Assembly: GCA_963580285.1 (NCBI GenBank)
Contig: OY757023.1
Coordinates: 88,189,108 to 88,253,107, forward strand
DNA from: Lucinisca nassula
Taxonomy: Eukaryota; Mollusca; Bivalvia; Lucinida; Lucinidae
DNA: 64,000 nt
Direction: 5' to 3'
Numbering within the stretch: the stretch's first letter is position 1; each line of letters opens with the position of its first letter. The position numbers and the translations under genes are program-made. Of this stretch, positions 11,166 to 21,110 are shown one piece after another. Under the pieces are notes generated by a model that saw only the letters and a list, made by a program, of their open reading frames with translations, did not search any database and was not told the origin of the DNA.

Positions 11166-12165
11166 TAAGTGACCTCCAGGGTGCACACGAGGTTTAACGA
11201 AATTTGACCTAGTGGCCCAGTTTTTTATCTGACATGAACCTCAAACTTGACCGAGATATTATCAAGTCAAATATTCTGATAAAGATTCGTGAAGATTGAA
11301 GCAAATCTGTGCCCTCGAAGATACACACAAAGTTTGACGAAATTTGACCTAGTGCCCTAGTTTTTGAAACAAAAGAAATCCATATTTGAACTTGATCAAA
11401 ACATCATCAAGTCAAGTATTCTGGTAAAGTTTCATTGAGATTGATGCAATACTGTGGCCTCTAGGGAGCACACAAAGTTTTAACGAAATTTGACCTAGTG
11501 TCCTTGGTTTTGATCAGACATTATCCATATTGAAAACTAACTGATATATCACCAAGTCAAGCATTCTCGTTAAGTTTCATGAAGATTGGAGCAAATATGT
11601 GGCCTTTAGGCTGCACACAAGGTTTCGACGAAAGCTGACCTAGTGACCTCGATTTTGTTAAAAAAATACCATTATTGGAACTTGATCGAGATATCAGCAA
11701 GTCATTCATTCTGGTATAGATTCATGAAGAATGATGAATGAAACAAAACTGTTGGCATCTAGGGTGCATACATGATTTAAAAGAAATGACCTAGTTTTTA
11801 ACTCGACATAGCCCATATTTGAATTTGTCGTGAAGATTGCCACTAGGATGCACACTTGTTTTTAACAAAATCCGACCTAGTGTCATTGTTTTTGTCATAC
11901 ATGGCCCATATTTAAACATGACTTAGGGCCACTGATGAGGCTTTATTAGCCGAAACTACGTAGTATGACCCATCTTCTTTCTTATGAATGTTTTAATTGC
12001 TCTTAAAGGAACTCATTTTTTATTATTATTAGATATCATCAAGTCAAACATTCTCGTAAAATTTCATGAGGATTGAAGAAAAATATTTGGCCTTTAGGTG
12101 CACAAAAGCTTTTAACGAAATTTCACCCAGTGACCCTGATATCACATCACGTGAACAAGTCCGTG
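11165..12165. repeat. GACCTAGTGACC tandem array, about six units
   Basis: Units of ~150-170 bp are recognisable from repeated CGAAATTTGACCTAGTG at about 11195, 11337, 11484 and later, with CATTCTGGTAAAGTTTCAT in each. Orientation is constant. The array is interrupted at 11926-12032 by a hammerhead-bearing insert. Further diverged units continue at 12400-12600. Confidence 0.75.
11926..11972 (+). ncRNA. Lone type I hammerhead ribozyme, GUA cleavage triplet
   Basis: Strand a of stem I is GGGCCA and is followed by the core CTGATGA. Stem II is GGCT/AGCC around a TTATT loop, then core GAAA. Stem III is the self-complementary ACTACGTAGT and the triplet is GTA, with predicted cleavage after 11965. 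Stem I closes as TGACCC against GGGCCA with one mismatch. All universally required core positions are present. It lies in a ~105-bp insert (11926-12032) inside a tandem-repeat unit that otherwise resumes with ATATCATCAAGTC. It differs from the 260-bp family in stem sequences and triplet. Confidence 0.75.
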
Positions 12166-12415
12166 AAATGAACACCCCCTAAACCCCACTTTATATAGAG
12201 AAAACTGGGGTTTAAGGGGTTTGCCATATTTTTCTTATTTCTGTTCCATGACATAGGTTGTGGGTACTCGTTAGAACCGCCTCAATGAGGCGGTTCTAAC
12301 GAGCACCCACAACCTATGTTTGCAGTATAAATAAGAAAAGTATCACGGCTTTTCATCAGAAAAGTTGCCATTTTGGAGGTGTGAAAAATGCACTATGTCG
12401 CACGGGTATGTTATC
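12150..12415 (+). repeat. Hairpin MITE, family H (variant A)
   Basis: Complete-looking copy. The left end has CACGTGAACAAGTCCGTG. The CCCCTAAACCCC hairpin follows at ~12173-12222. The main hairpin (12253-12318) has near-perfect 30-nt arms. The right end is near GTCGCACGGGTATGTTATCG. The copy at 48935-49225 has the same parts in reverse order and orientation, supporting these ends. Confidence 0.75.
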
Positions 12416-12869
12416 GTAATCATCAAGTCACACTTACTGGTAAAGTTTCATGGAGTTTGAAGCAAAAGTGCAGCCTCTAGCATGCACACAAGGTTCTGAC
12501 GAAATTTGACCTAGAGAACTAGGTTTTTATCCGACATGACCCATATTCGAAGCCGACCGAGACATTTTCTGGATAAACATTCTAGTACCTTTTGGGGGTC
12601 GTGTTCGTCACAATTTGCCTTTGAAATCGTAAGGTGTGCAAGGATAACGATCGTCCATGGTCATTTCATTACAAAACTATTTGCCTGGTCCCTCGAAAAA
12701 TAGTTGAATACCCGGGGCCGCGTTCAAACAGCTTCCTCGGGACCCGGCAAATGTAAATGCATGAAAAACCATGAGTCATCCCTATATTCAGAAGTTTAGA
12801 CGTCTATAATGTACATAATCCTCAAGTATCGGTATGCGTTTTTAATACTTTGGCACCAAAATCTCTCGA

Positions 12870-13165
12870 TTCATTACGAAAGTATATAGTATACAAATAC
12901 ATTGTACTTTATATCGCCAAAAAAAACGAAAATTTTAAGATGAAAAATGTGATATTTTTCTTATTTCTGCTCAAAATATAGATTTTGGGTATTCGCTAGA
13001 ACCGCCTCATCGATGCGATTCTAGCGAGGACCCACAATCTAAATTTTGGAGCAGAAATAATAAATATAAGCTATACCTCTAAACCCACGTTTTATTATAT
13101 AAAATTGGGGTTCAAGGGGGTCAAAATTATATAGACGTGTTTTCGTGATGTTGTTAAATCACTCT
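12870..13165 (+). repeat. Hairpin MITE, family H (variant B)
   Basis: The ends are ATTACGAAAGTATATAG and ATATAGACGTGTTTTCGTGA, an imperfect terminal inverted repeat (consensus ACGAAAACACGCCTATA). It contains the main hairpin (12968-13048, loop near 13011) and the CTAAACCC hairpin (13078-13120). Other variant B copies lie at 38530, 45465, 49670, 50725 and 63885. Confidence 0.75.
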
Positions 13166-13389
13166 TTCTCTACAAACGGCTGCAATCAAATCGTCATTTT
13201 CAGGTTGTATGTGGAGCAAAAATAACGATCATTGCGCTGTTCAGTGGGGACAGGAAATCCCAACCATCGGGCCCAGCGGCAACGTGGAAAACTCGGTAAA
13301 GCCGGGTTTCCAGCGTGACCGCTGGATCCTCGGGTTTGGATTTCTCTGTTCCCACTGAACAATAATGATCAATTCTAAACACAAAAATT

Positions 13390-13720
13390 CCGAAAACACG
13401 CCTATAAAAAACACTGTATTTTTTAAGATGAGAAATTGTGATATTTTTCCTATTTCTGCTCGAGACGGTTCTAACAAGTACCTTCAATCTACTCTTTTAG
13501 CTGAAATAAGAAAAAATGATATTTTTCTTATTTTTGCTTGAAAACATAGATTGTGGGTACTCATAAGAACCTTCTCGGCGATGCCGTTCTAGCGAGTATC
13601 CACAATCAATGTTTTGAGCAGAAATAAGAAAAATAATAGGTTCCCATGTAAAGCTCAGTTTTACTATATAAAAAGATGTTTAATGGGGGGTAAAAATTAT
13701 ACTGACAATCTCTGTACAAA
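13390..13720. repeat. Hairpin MITE, family H, two overlapping copies
   Basis: The first copy is truncated in its hairpin at ~13470. The second has the hairpin at 13547-13612 and the GTTTAATGGGGGGT end near 13690. The minus-strand ORFs across 13200-13487 have no domain and overlap repeat sequence. Confidence 0.6.
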
Positions 13721-14490
13721 CTTAGTCAGCATACAACATCACAGTATCCAGACTCGTTGTACCCTCCATCGGATGCATCTGGTATGTAAACAACGAATGC
13801 AAACATTCGTGTGTTACCAGAGGCCGGAAGTTACAAGATGTTTAAGATTTTATTCAGCCTGCAACTTTAATTCAAAGTAATATAGCTTCGACAAACTCAT
13901 GCGAGACATAAACTTAAATCTGATAAAAGTCTTACCTTAAATTGCATAATTTTATTTACAAACTCGTTTCCAACATGTTGTGTAAAGTACAACTTGCGCA
14001 AAGACAGAACCGATATGCCTCACGAACATGCGTATATTGGCAAGTTATGGAGTATGACTGTAATTAGGAGGCACTACTTTACATGAATGTATGGTTGGTA
14101 TTGCTGTGGTATGAAAGATCTGTGAAATAAATGAATGTTGAATAAATGACCAGTTGTAGGTGCAGCTGTACCCCTAACTACCATCTTTGAGCAAACTACT
14201 GTACGATTAACTGATGAGTAACTGTACGCATAACTGTGATGGCAGATTAGTTCAGATCTTAATAATACACAGATTAGTTCCGATCTTAATCTCCCCTTTA
14301 TTTCTTTATATTAAGTGGTTGGGTGAGACTAATGTTGTGTTGTCATTTCTTCTGTTCTACCCTTACATTCATTTTCATTTTTTCCTACGTCCCTCAATTT
14401 TATCTCTACAAATATATATTCTATCTCGTTTTTCACTTTCTCTGGGAGACAACAAAAATGACCTACCAGAGTTGACGCGTAGTTAATTTA
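13721..14490. other. No gene seen
   Basis: A short T/C-rich segment at 14330-14440 (TCATTTTTTCCTACGTCCCT) also occurs near 35430-35500 and 15180-15260, probably the body of a dispersed repeat. No supported exon. Confidence 0.45.
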
Positions 14491-14735
14491 TTTCATTTGA
14501 GGTTTAACGTTCCCCTGAACACTCAACAAGTAATTTTAGAGACGTTGCTTCAATTTTTGTGGGTCTTTTACCCGACACAGAGACGAAATGACATCTTAAT
14601 CCCTGCCGCCCGACAAAACCAATAGGGTTGCATGCATTGAGTGGCCGACTCACACCACTTTGCCTGGGCAGGTTTAGATCTTCTAAGCGGTTATCCAGCT
14701 CTGCAAGGAAGCAACGTGCACTATTTTGATAACTT
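14490..14735 (-). repeat. SINE-like family S copy
   Basis: Reverse-orientation copy: the GAGGTTTAACGTTCCCC tail end lies at left, then TTTTACCCGACA, CCAATAGGGTT and CTAAGCGGTTATCCAG. It is diverged and loses its 5' part near 14720. Confidence 0.7.
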
Positions 14736-15369
14736 TATAAGGAAGTACGCAAGTGTTCTCAACAATTGCAGTACGGTTGCTGATATAAAACACACACATA
14801 ATCTATCCTGTTTATTATGCCAGCAACTTGCGTTTTTGCAACATTCTACAGTCGTGTCATATATCGAAGGTTAGCCCCCTTGGTATTGGAAATAGTATCA
14901 AAATAATCCACAGCCCTATCTGCTTCACATTGGAGCCCCGGAGGGACATCGATTTTTCCACTTCTATCTTCAGACTTCATACTTCCACTTTCATTCATCC
15001 GACTCCTGACTTCTGGCATCTTACATTCAACATCTCTCTTCGGACTTCTTTTTTCCAACCAACTTCCGACCTTTTACTTATAGCTGGGCGGTCGAATGAG
15101 GCAACGGTAACTTGGGCGTCCAGTTGACACTGGCTTACAGTAGGGCAAGACCTTCTGTCATTGCAGCAGGTAAGGGTAGGGGGAAGTGTTTTAATTTTTA
15201 CTATTTCTACACGTCCAATTATTTTCCTTTTTCTCCTTTCTCTATCACAAATATCTTCTACTTTCTCTTCTGTCTCTGTTCGAGTAGTTAAACCCAAACA
15301 ATCATTTACTTTAGCTTCCGACTTCCAACTTATTACTTCTTGCATTACCCATCTATTGTGATTGTAAGA

Positions 15370-16005
15370 GACGGGACTTCTAATTATCACCTCTTAGTTC
15401 TTACTTCTGACTTCCTACTTCCAGCTTCCTACGTATAACTTCTTACTTCCAACTTCTTACTTCTAACTCCTGACTTCTTATTCCGTATCGAATAAACCTA
15501 TTCTATTACATCGCTAAATAGAGTTCTTATTTCCCCACTTCTTACTTCCATTTTTTCTTATAATCTTCGACATCCAATTTACAATTTCTTCCTTCTAACT
15601 TCAGACTTCTTATGGAAGTTTGAAGTCTGAAGTAAGACATGGGAACTATGAAGCCATAATTCGTAAGGTAGAAGTCCGAATTAAGAAGTCGGAAGTAAGA
15701 GGTCTGAAGTAAGAAGTTGTAAGTTGTAAGTTAGCAGTCAGAAGCAGGAAGTTAGAAGACCTAAGTAGGAAGTCAGCATTAAGAGCTAAGAAAAGATGAA
15801 GTTAGTAGTTCCAAATTACAAAAGATGTGTAATGCAGGAAATAATAAGTAAGAAGTAAAAGTTGGAAGTTAGAAGTCGGAAGTAGGAACTTCAAGTCGAG
15901 GTCAGAAGTGAGAAGAAGGAAGTTGGCAGTAAGAAGTCGGAAGTCAGAAGTCAGAAGTAGGAGGTCGGGAGTTAGAAAGAAGAAGTAAGAAGTTTCTCCA
16001 CCAGG
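15370..16005. repeat. Inverted purine/pyrimidine repeat array
   Basis: From ~15375 to 15612 the plus strand is a degenerate series of ACTTC-containing units (ACTTCTTACTTCCAACTTCT). From ~15612 to 16000 it switches to the complementary AG-rich series (GAAGTAAGAAGTCGGAAG). The turn is at TTATGGAAGTTTGAAG. Sparser ACTTC units begin near 14960. The two halves are complementary, so the array could fold into a very long imperfect hairpin. No coding sequence. Confidence 0.75.
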
Positions 16006-16101
16006 GCTTCCTTACCAGTAAGTTCAATGGGAATTCATAGAGATGCGTACCCATATCTCTCGATTCGGGCAGGCTGAAGATACAGGCCCGAAGAAAGCAG
16101 A

Positions 16102-16176
16102 CGATTTGAATGTGATGTCTGCAATTACAAAACAAACTATAAATGGAACCTTAAACGAAACGTGAATGTACATGAA
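16102..16176 (+). pseudogene. C2H2 zinc-finger fragment, copy 1
   Basis: The plus-strand frame reads FECDVCNYKTNYKWNLKRNV then NVH. The spacing matches a C2H2 finger (C-x2-C, hydrophobic Leu, final His), but the first zinc-binding His is Asn. Only one finger is present, no linker finger follows, and G-rich sequence comes next. It lies in a ~190-bp segment (16092-16285) repeated at 18411-18602. It is probably a captured, duplicated piece of a zinc-finger gene. Confidence 0.5.
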
Positions 16177-16744
16177 TTGGGGGGGGGGTGCAAAATTTAA
16201 AGTTTTAAAATTGTCAGAAAAATATATCTTTCCTTCAAAGACTGTGATATGTCCCTTGCATACTAACGTGATATATATGAATGGGGAGGAGGGGGTGATA
16301 TATTTTTATGACAACTTGCAAAATCAGATATACCTAGAGATGCATACTGGCTGTATTAATTTAACCATTTTGTTTCCAACAGGTGTTGTGTTTTTGTCAC
16401 TCTGATGCAAGACATATATCCTCAAACAGAAATGCAATTCTCATAGTTTTGAACATGACAGTAATTCAGAAGTTTGCAGGCGAGGTAATCTCCCTATAAC
16501 TAATAGGCAGAAGCATAATTTTTCCTTTCTGTCATGATTCAGATGTCTGCCTACCGGAATTTTACAGCCCATTACATGATTTTTAGTTTTATTTATTTAT
16601 TTATTTATTGTTTGTTTTTTTTTTTTTTTTTGTTTTTTTTGTTCATAGTTATCGTTCAGCAGAAATCTAATTTACAAATGTCTTTTTTGTTCACTTCACC
16701 TTCATGTCCCATTCCAAAACAACCCGTCTATACAGACATCAGAT

Positions 16745-18000
16745 CAAGAAGTCCGTAAAATAAAGACCCCTCTAAGCCCCACAATATGTGCAGAAAAGCG
16801 GGTTTACGGGAGAATACAATATTTTCATTTTTGCTCGGAAATATAGATTGTGGATATTTCGCAATTAATTCGATTTGCTAGAGTGTGTAGTCATGTAACT
16901 GACTTCAACACTCGTAATAAATTATTAACGGCTAAATTCCTTAATCAGGGTTATCGGTACCATAAACTACGCAAAGCCTTTTCAAAATTTTATAGACGCC
17001 ATTCTGATTTAATATCAAAATTCAATATTTGACTTAAATCTCTTCTGCAACAAGGTCTATCGGAACCCGAATTTTATGACTTAGTATATAAATTCAGAAA
17101 ATATATAACCGCAATGACTTCAGCACCCAATTTCGTAAACTCATTCTTCGATATAAAAAGATTGGGTACAACATGGATATCATACGACAGACTGCATGCA
17201 TGGTAGTTAACCCAATCACGGTTGGTAACTTTGCTTCCCGCTTTAATTGCACGCCGGTGGGTCAGGCCTCAGATTCTATGACGGCTCCAACGTAAAGGCT
17301 TATTGAGAATTAGAGAGATCTAATTCAAGGTAATGTTGGTTGGTGCCTGATGCTCTGTCTCTGGTCGGGCCCATCGGAGTCTAACTGTTGGTTTTCTTTT
17401 GCTCCAGCATTTCAGTGGTTTCTTGCTGTCGAGTCCTCACCGTTGTCTCACCTCTGTGGTTCTTTGATTTTTGTGTTCACGGAGATGTTGCACTGATGAG
17501 TTAGGAGGCCTTCATGCGGACTGAACAAATTATTTGTCTAAATCGCGACGGAAGTAAGGGCGAGGATTGTGGCCACGTAAAATCGATTTAAGCCCCCCAG
17601 TGGAAATCTTCCACTGACCGTTCCAAGGCGGCTCTTCTGTGGCGATTTATTTATGTTGTTGTTTGTTACTTACTGTGTGTATCACTTGTGTCTTTTAATT
17701 TTGGATGGCCATATGGCCATTTTGTGGGAAAGTAAATGTCCTTATGGCCTTCCTTTGTTTAGGTTTCCATTATGGTCTGGTCGCTTAATGTTTGTATTTC
17801 TTTTCCTTTGGTGTATTTTATGGGTGGAGTAAGTTAATTGTATCAATTCCTGATCTTTGTTTTACTTCTACTTTGTGGTCACTCGTTAGAACCGCCTGAT
17901 TGAGGCATAATTGTCGAGGCGGCTTTTAACGGCCACTCACAGTCTACATTTGGACTAAAATAAGCAAATATCAAACATTTTCATCTGACGAAACGTTAGT
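16745..18000 (+). repeat. Hairpin MITE, family H, split by a PLE fragment
   Basis: The left part (16755-16856) has a CTAAGCCCC hairpin half and ends AGATTGTGG. The right part (17878-18000) resumes TCACTCGTTAGAACCGCC and has the right arm. Together they restore the usual hairpin. The 1.02 kb between them is PLE sequence, and GTGG stands at both junctions. Confidence 0.75.
16857..17877 (+). mobile_element. 5'-truncated PLE insertion
   Basis: It starts inside the RT thumb region (ISQLIRFARVCSHVTDFNTR) and continues through the C-terminal part with an in-frame stop after SKFNI. It then covers the whole 3' non-coding region to CTTCTACTTTG. This matches the minus-strand element at 6677-7770 almost throughout. 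Truncation at the 5' end and a clean 3' end are what target-primed reverse transcription leaves. Confidence 0.85.
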
Positions 18001-18059
18001 TCCACCAGGTTCGGTCCTTGGACCGGTCCGTTTTTTTTTTTTTTTTGGTTTTTTTGGTA

Positions 18060-18410
18060 GGGGTGGCGGCATTCATTAATCAGGTCATATGCCGTTTGTT
18101 TATTATTGATTGTGTCATGTATAGGAATTTATACTAACCTTCTGAAAGTCATATTTTACAAGATAATCTGGACCGACTAACACGGTGGGCAGATGAAGTT
18201 AATTGTGGACAAGGGAGACACGACATCTTCCTGACAAGCAGATTAAGTTTGACTATTCACTACACCAGCACACTTTGGGGTATGTTCAATCCGGAAAATA
18301 TCTCAGTATCACCGTCAAAGACGACCTTGATTTGGGTCATCATATTCAGAGGTAACCACAAAAGCAACCAGGTTTTCTTAGACGTTATTTGGCTTTTGCA
18401 CCCTCCACGA
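18060..18410. other. No gene seen
   Basis: Unique-looking sequence between the PLE/MITE complex and the second zinc-finger segment. Short ORFs only. Confidence 0.4.
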
Positions 18411-18420
18411 AGAAAGAAGA

Positions 18421-18495
18421 CGATTTGAATGTGATGTCTGCAATTACAAAACAAACTATAAATGGAACCTTAAACGAAACGTGAATGTACATGAA
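18421..18495 (+). pseudogene. C2H2 zinc-finger fragment, copy 2
   Basis: Same translation as copy 1 at 16102, including the His-to-Asn change. The shared segment is 18411-18602. The two copies are in the same orientation 2.3 kb apart, so the defect predates the duplication. Confidence 0.5.
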
Positions 18496-18602
18496 TGCTG
18501 CGGGGGGTGTGCACGATTTAATGTTTTATAGTCGTTAGAAAAATATATCTTTCCTTCAAAGACTTGATATGTCTCTGGCATACTAACGTGATATATACGA
18601 AA

Positions 18603-19120
18603 AAAGGACAAAGACAAAGATATATAGACTAAGGCTACTGGTTTGCCCTCTACTTGAGTATACATCACCCATTGGCATCCTCGTGTTAAAATCAGCAGCT
18701 CGATGGACCTATCAGCGATGGGGAAATAAAAGTAGTGTCGGTGATATGCTCAGCGAATCGGAGCGGCCGTCTCTTGAAGACCGGCGCGAATATTCCTTAT
18801 TAACACTTTTCTTTAAGATACAACCCGGTATATAGTGTCTCTTAATAAAGATAAATACTTTACCCCTGCGGCAGTTCAACCCAAATAAGGGCATCAAAAG
18901 TAAACAATACAAATCACACCGTAGGAACCAGGACTTTAGTGATGCCCCAAGGCATTCTTTGCGAGCCAGACACCGGTTTCCGACCTCTTCTCGACTTGGA
19001 CAGCTCGGCCGAGCACAACGTCTATTATAGGTCGGCCGGAGTACGCCGAATTTGTGACCGAGGCAATTCGAGACATCGAAATTTTGCCCAAATTGTATCG
19101 ATATAAAAGTGTTTAGGTAT
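18603..19120. other. No gene; contains a short dispersed segment
   Basis: The segment 18863-18965 (GCGGCAGTTCAACCCAAATA onward) recurs at 20467-20565, on the far side of the ribozyme array. The minus-strand 190-residue frame here runs through the (AAT)n microsatellite and a SINE body and is not a gene. Confidence 0.5.
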
Positions 19121-19121
19121 T

Positions 19122-19168
<47 letters not shown>
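19121..19168. repeat. (AAT)n microsatellite
   Basis: About 16 uninterrupted AAT units. Confidence 0.95.
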
Positions 19169-19169
<1 letters not shown>

Positions 19170-19204
19170 TCGGACCTTGTTTATAGAGGGTAACACATTT
19201 AGTT

Positions 19205-19300
19205 ATAGTACTAATCGTCCATGTGGCCCTCATTTCCTGGGTAGGAACCGGTACTAAGCAATGTGGATAAAGTCTCTTGCTCAAGGGAACAGCAATTATT
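19205..19300 (-). repeat. tRNA-derived SINE body fragment
   Basis: Carries TACTAAGCAATGTGGATAAA and CTTGCTCAAGG, shared with 2920-2960 and 36405-36450. The tRNA-like head is missing. Confidence 0.5.
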
Positions 19301-20072
19301 TGCAGTGAAAAAAGTTAACATGGTGGACGTAAAAATGGAGGTATTGTCAAAACAGACGATATCGTTTGACATGAGGTGAGTAACTGACCGATTTCCCAAA
19401 GTAGGACGTCAGTGTAAACTACTATATATACACATTTTTCTACATGTTGTATTCAAACTTGTACGTTTAAGACCTACTTTGCGAATGTTTCTTTTTGGTT
19501 CAGTATAGATTGCAAAATTTGAACTTCGTAGTGCAGATTATATTTTCTGGTCCTTTGGGATCATTGAGTTCATTTAAAATTATTTTGAAAATAGAGTTCT
19601 GCTTGGGCCGGTGCTGGCGGGGCGTGGCCGGTGTGGCACATTTCAGTACTGGTCATGAACAGACTCAATAAAACCGAGTCTGCTATTTTCGTTTATTTTG
19701 TGTGTTCTTTGCTTCCAAAGGATCTAACTATTCAGAACGTATTTATCTTCACTGCAGCTGGTGCTGTGCCGTGTGGCGGCCGTAAAAAGTCTCCCCGTAC
19801 ATCCATCATAGTGCAGATTATATTTTCTGGTCCTTTGGGATCATTGAGTTCATTTAAAATTATTTTGAAAATAGAGTTCTGCTTGGGCCGGTGCTGGGGG
19901 GCGTGGCCAGTACTGGTCATGAACAGACTCAATAAAACCGAGTCTGCTATTTTCGTTTATTTTGTATGTTCTTTGCTTCCAAAGGATCCAACTATTCAGA
20001 ACTTATTCCTAGTGTAGATTATATTTTCTTGTCCTTTGGGATCATTGATTCCATTGTGGAATTTTGAAAATA

Positions 20073-20126
20073 TCTGAGGGTTACTGATGAGGCCTAATTG
20101 GCCGAAACTAGCTAGTCTGGCCCAGA
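20073..20126 (+). ncRNA. Type I hammerhead ribozyme
   Basis: Core CTGATGA at 20084-20090. Stem II is GGCC/GGCC with loop TAATT, then GAAA. Stem III is the 10-nt palindrome ACTAGCTAGT, followed by triplet GTC with predicted cleavage after 20117. Stem I pairs GGGTTA with TGGCCC (wobbles included), then outer TCT with AGA past a GA bulge. A short palindromic stem III implies a dimeric double-hammerhead for best activity. Confidence 0.85.
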
Positions 20127-20332
20127 AAACATGAACACTCCATATGTTTCACTTTTGTGGTGTATTCCTTGCTTCCAAAGGATAACCCTTTTATAGAACA
20201 TATTTAACTTCACTACAGCTGGTGTGTGGAAATGTGTGGCGGTGGTAAACGTCTCCCTGCCCTACATCATAGTGTAGATTATATTTTCTTGTCCTTTGGA
20301 ATCATTGATTCCATTGTGGAATTTTGAAAATA

Positions 20333-20386
20333 TCTGAGGGTCACTGATGAGGCCTAATTGGCCGAAACTAGCTAGTCTGGCCCAGA
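20333..20386 (+). ncRNA. Type I hammerhead ribozyme
   Basis: Same architecture as the unit at 20073, with a better stem I: GGGTCA pairs TGGCCC with one G-U, plus the outer TCT/AGA helix. Core CTGATGA begins at 20344 and predicted cleavage is after 20377. All catalytic-core residues are intact. Confidence 0.9.
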
Positions 20387-20759
20387 AAACATGTACACTC
20401 CATATTTTTCACTTCTGTGTTGTATTCCTTGCTTCCAAAGGATAACCCTTTCATAGAACATATTTACCCTTGCGGCAGTCCAACCCAAATAAGGGCATCA
20501 AAAGTAAACAATACAAAACACCGTAGGAACCAGGCCTAAAGTGATGCCCCAAGGCATTCTTTCTTTCTCAGAACTGTTTCTCAATGGAATAGTCTTCCTA
20601 CATCTGCAGTAGATGCCAAGACCTAGGAGAGTTTAAAGCCGTACAGTATAGATTGGGACTCAGAGGCATGCATTTTAGTATACCTCTACTAATCAGATTG
20701 TAAATAGTTTTAGGAACACATCCAGTAACTTTTTGTTTAAAGCTAAATTGTAAATTTAG

Positions 20760-20803
20760 CCTCTAACTTAACTGAGGTAATGGCAAACTGTGACCGACTC
20801 GGT

Positions 20804-20873
<70 letters not shown>
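20760..20873 (+). repeat. SINE tail ending in (GATA)n
   Basis: GGTAATGGCAAACTGTGACC precedes 17 GATA units. The same junction (TGGTCAAATGTGACC then GATA) ends the tRNA-derived SINEs at 53200-53415 and 54963-55304, so the microsatellite is a retroposon tail. Confidence 0.75.
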
Positions 20874-20876
<3 letters not shown>

Positions 20877-21039
20877 GTATGTATGCTGTATTAATAAGAT
20901 AAATATCACACATTTTCATCAGAAAAAAAAAAAAAAAAAACAGTTTGGAAATATGATAATATATTGTGCAACTATGGAGTAACAAGATGTCTAAAAAGGG
21001 TATAATGCTCTTGTAAAAGTATTACTATAACAATGCAGT

Positions 21040-21110
21040 GACTGCAGTTAGGGGTACAGTACTTAGTTAGGGGTACACTAAAAACGGAGTTAGGGGTACA
21101 GTGTATAGAT
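21040..21110 (+). repeat. Short GTTAGGGGTACA repeats
   Basis: Three spaced copies of GTTAGGGGTACA. A reverse copy occurs near 14168. Function unknown. Confidence 0.4.

Larger units (their letters stand above)
19531..20470 (+). repeat. Hammerhead-ribozyme tandem array (retrozyme-like)
   Basis: Four consecutive units begin at GTGCAGATTATATTTTC or GTGTAGATTATATTTTC: 19531, 19811, 20012 and 20272. The first two (280 and ~201 bp) lack a hammerhead and instead have a GACTCAATAAAACCGAGTC hairpin. The last two each carry a complete type I hammerhead. Their predicted cleavage sites are exactly 260 nt apart (20117/20118 and 20377/20378). Dimers of a few hundred bp with type I hammerheads are the form of animal retrozymes, non-autonomous elements thought to move through self-cleaved circular RNA. 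There is no coding sequence. Each unit also has GTGTGGCGG followed by GTCTCCC. Confidence 0.85.

Noticed and set aside
14205..14250. Hammerhead at ACTGATGAGTAACTG
   Set aside because: It lacks stem II, the GAAA core and a cleavage triplet. The CTGATGAG at 9420 lies in PLE coding sequence and also lacks the other parts.
18712..19284. 190-residue minus-strand ORF
   Set aside because: It contains a poly-Leu run from (AAT)n and crosses a SINE fragment; no domain.
21040..21110. Telomere-like repeats
   Set aside because: GTTAGGGGTACA occurs only three times with spacers and is not a TTAGGG array.
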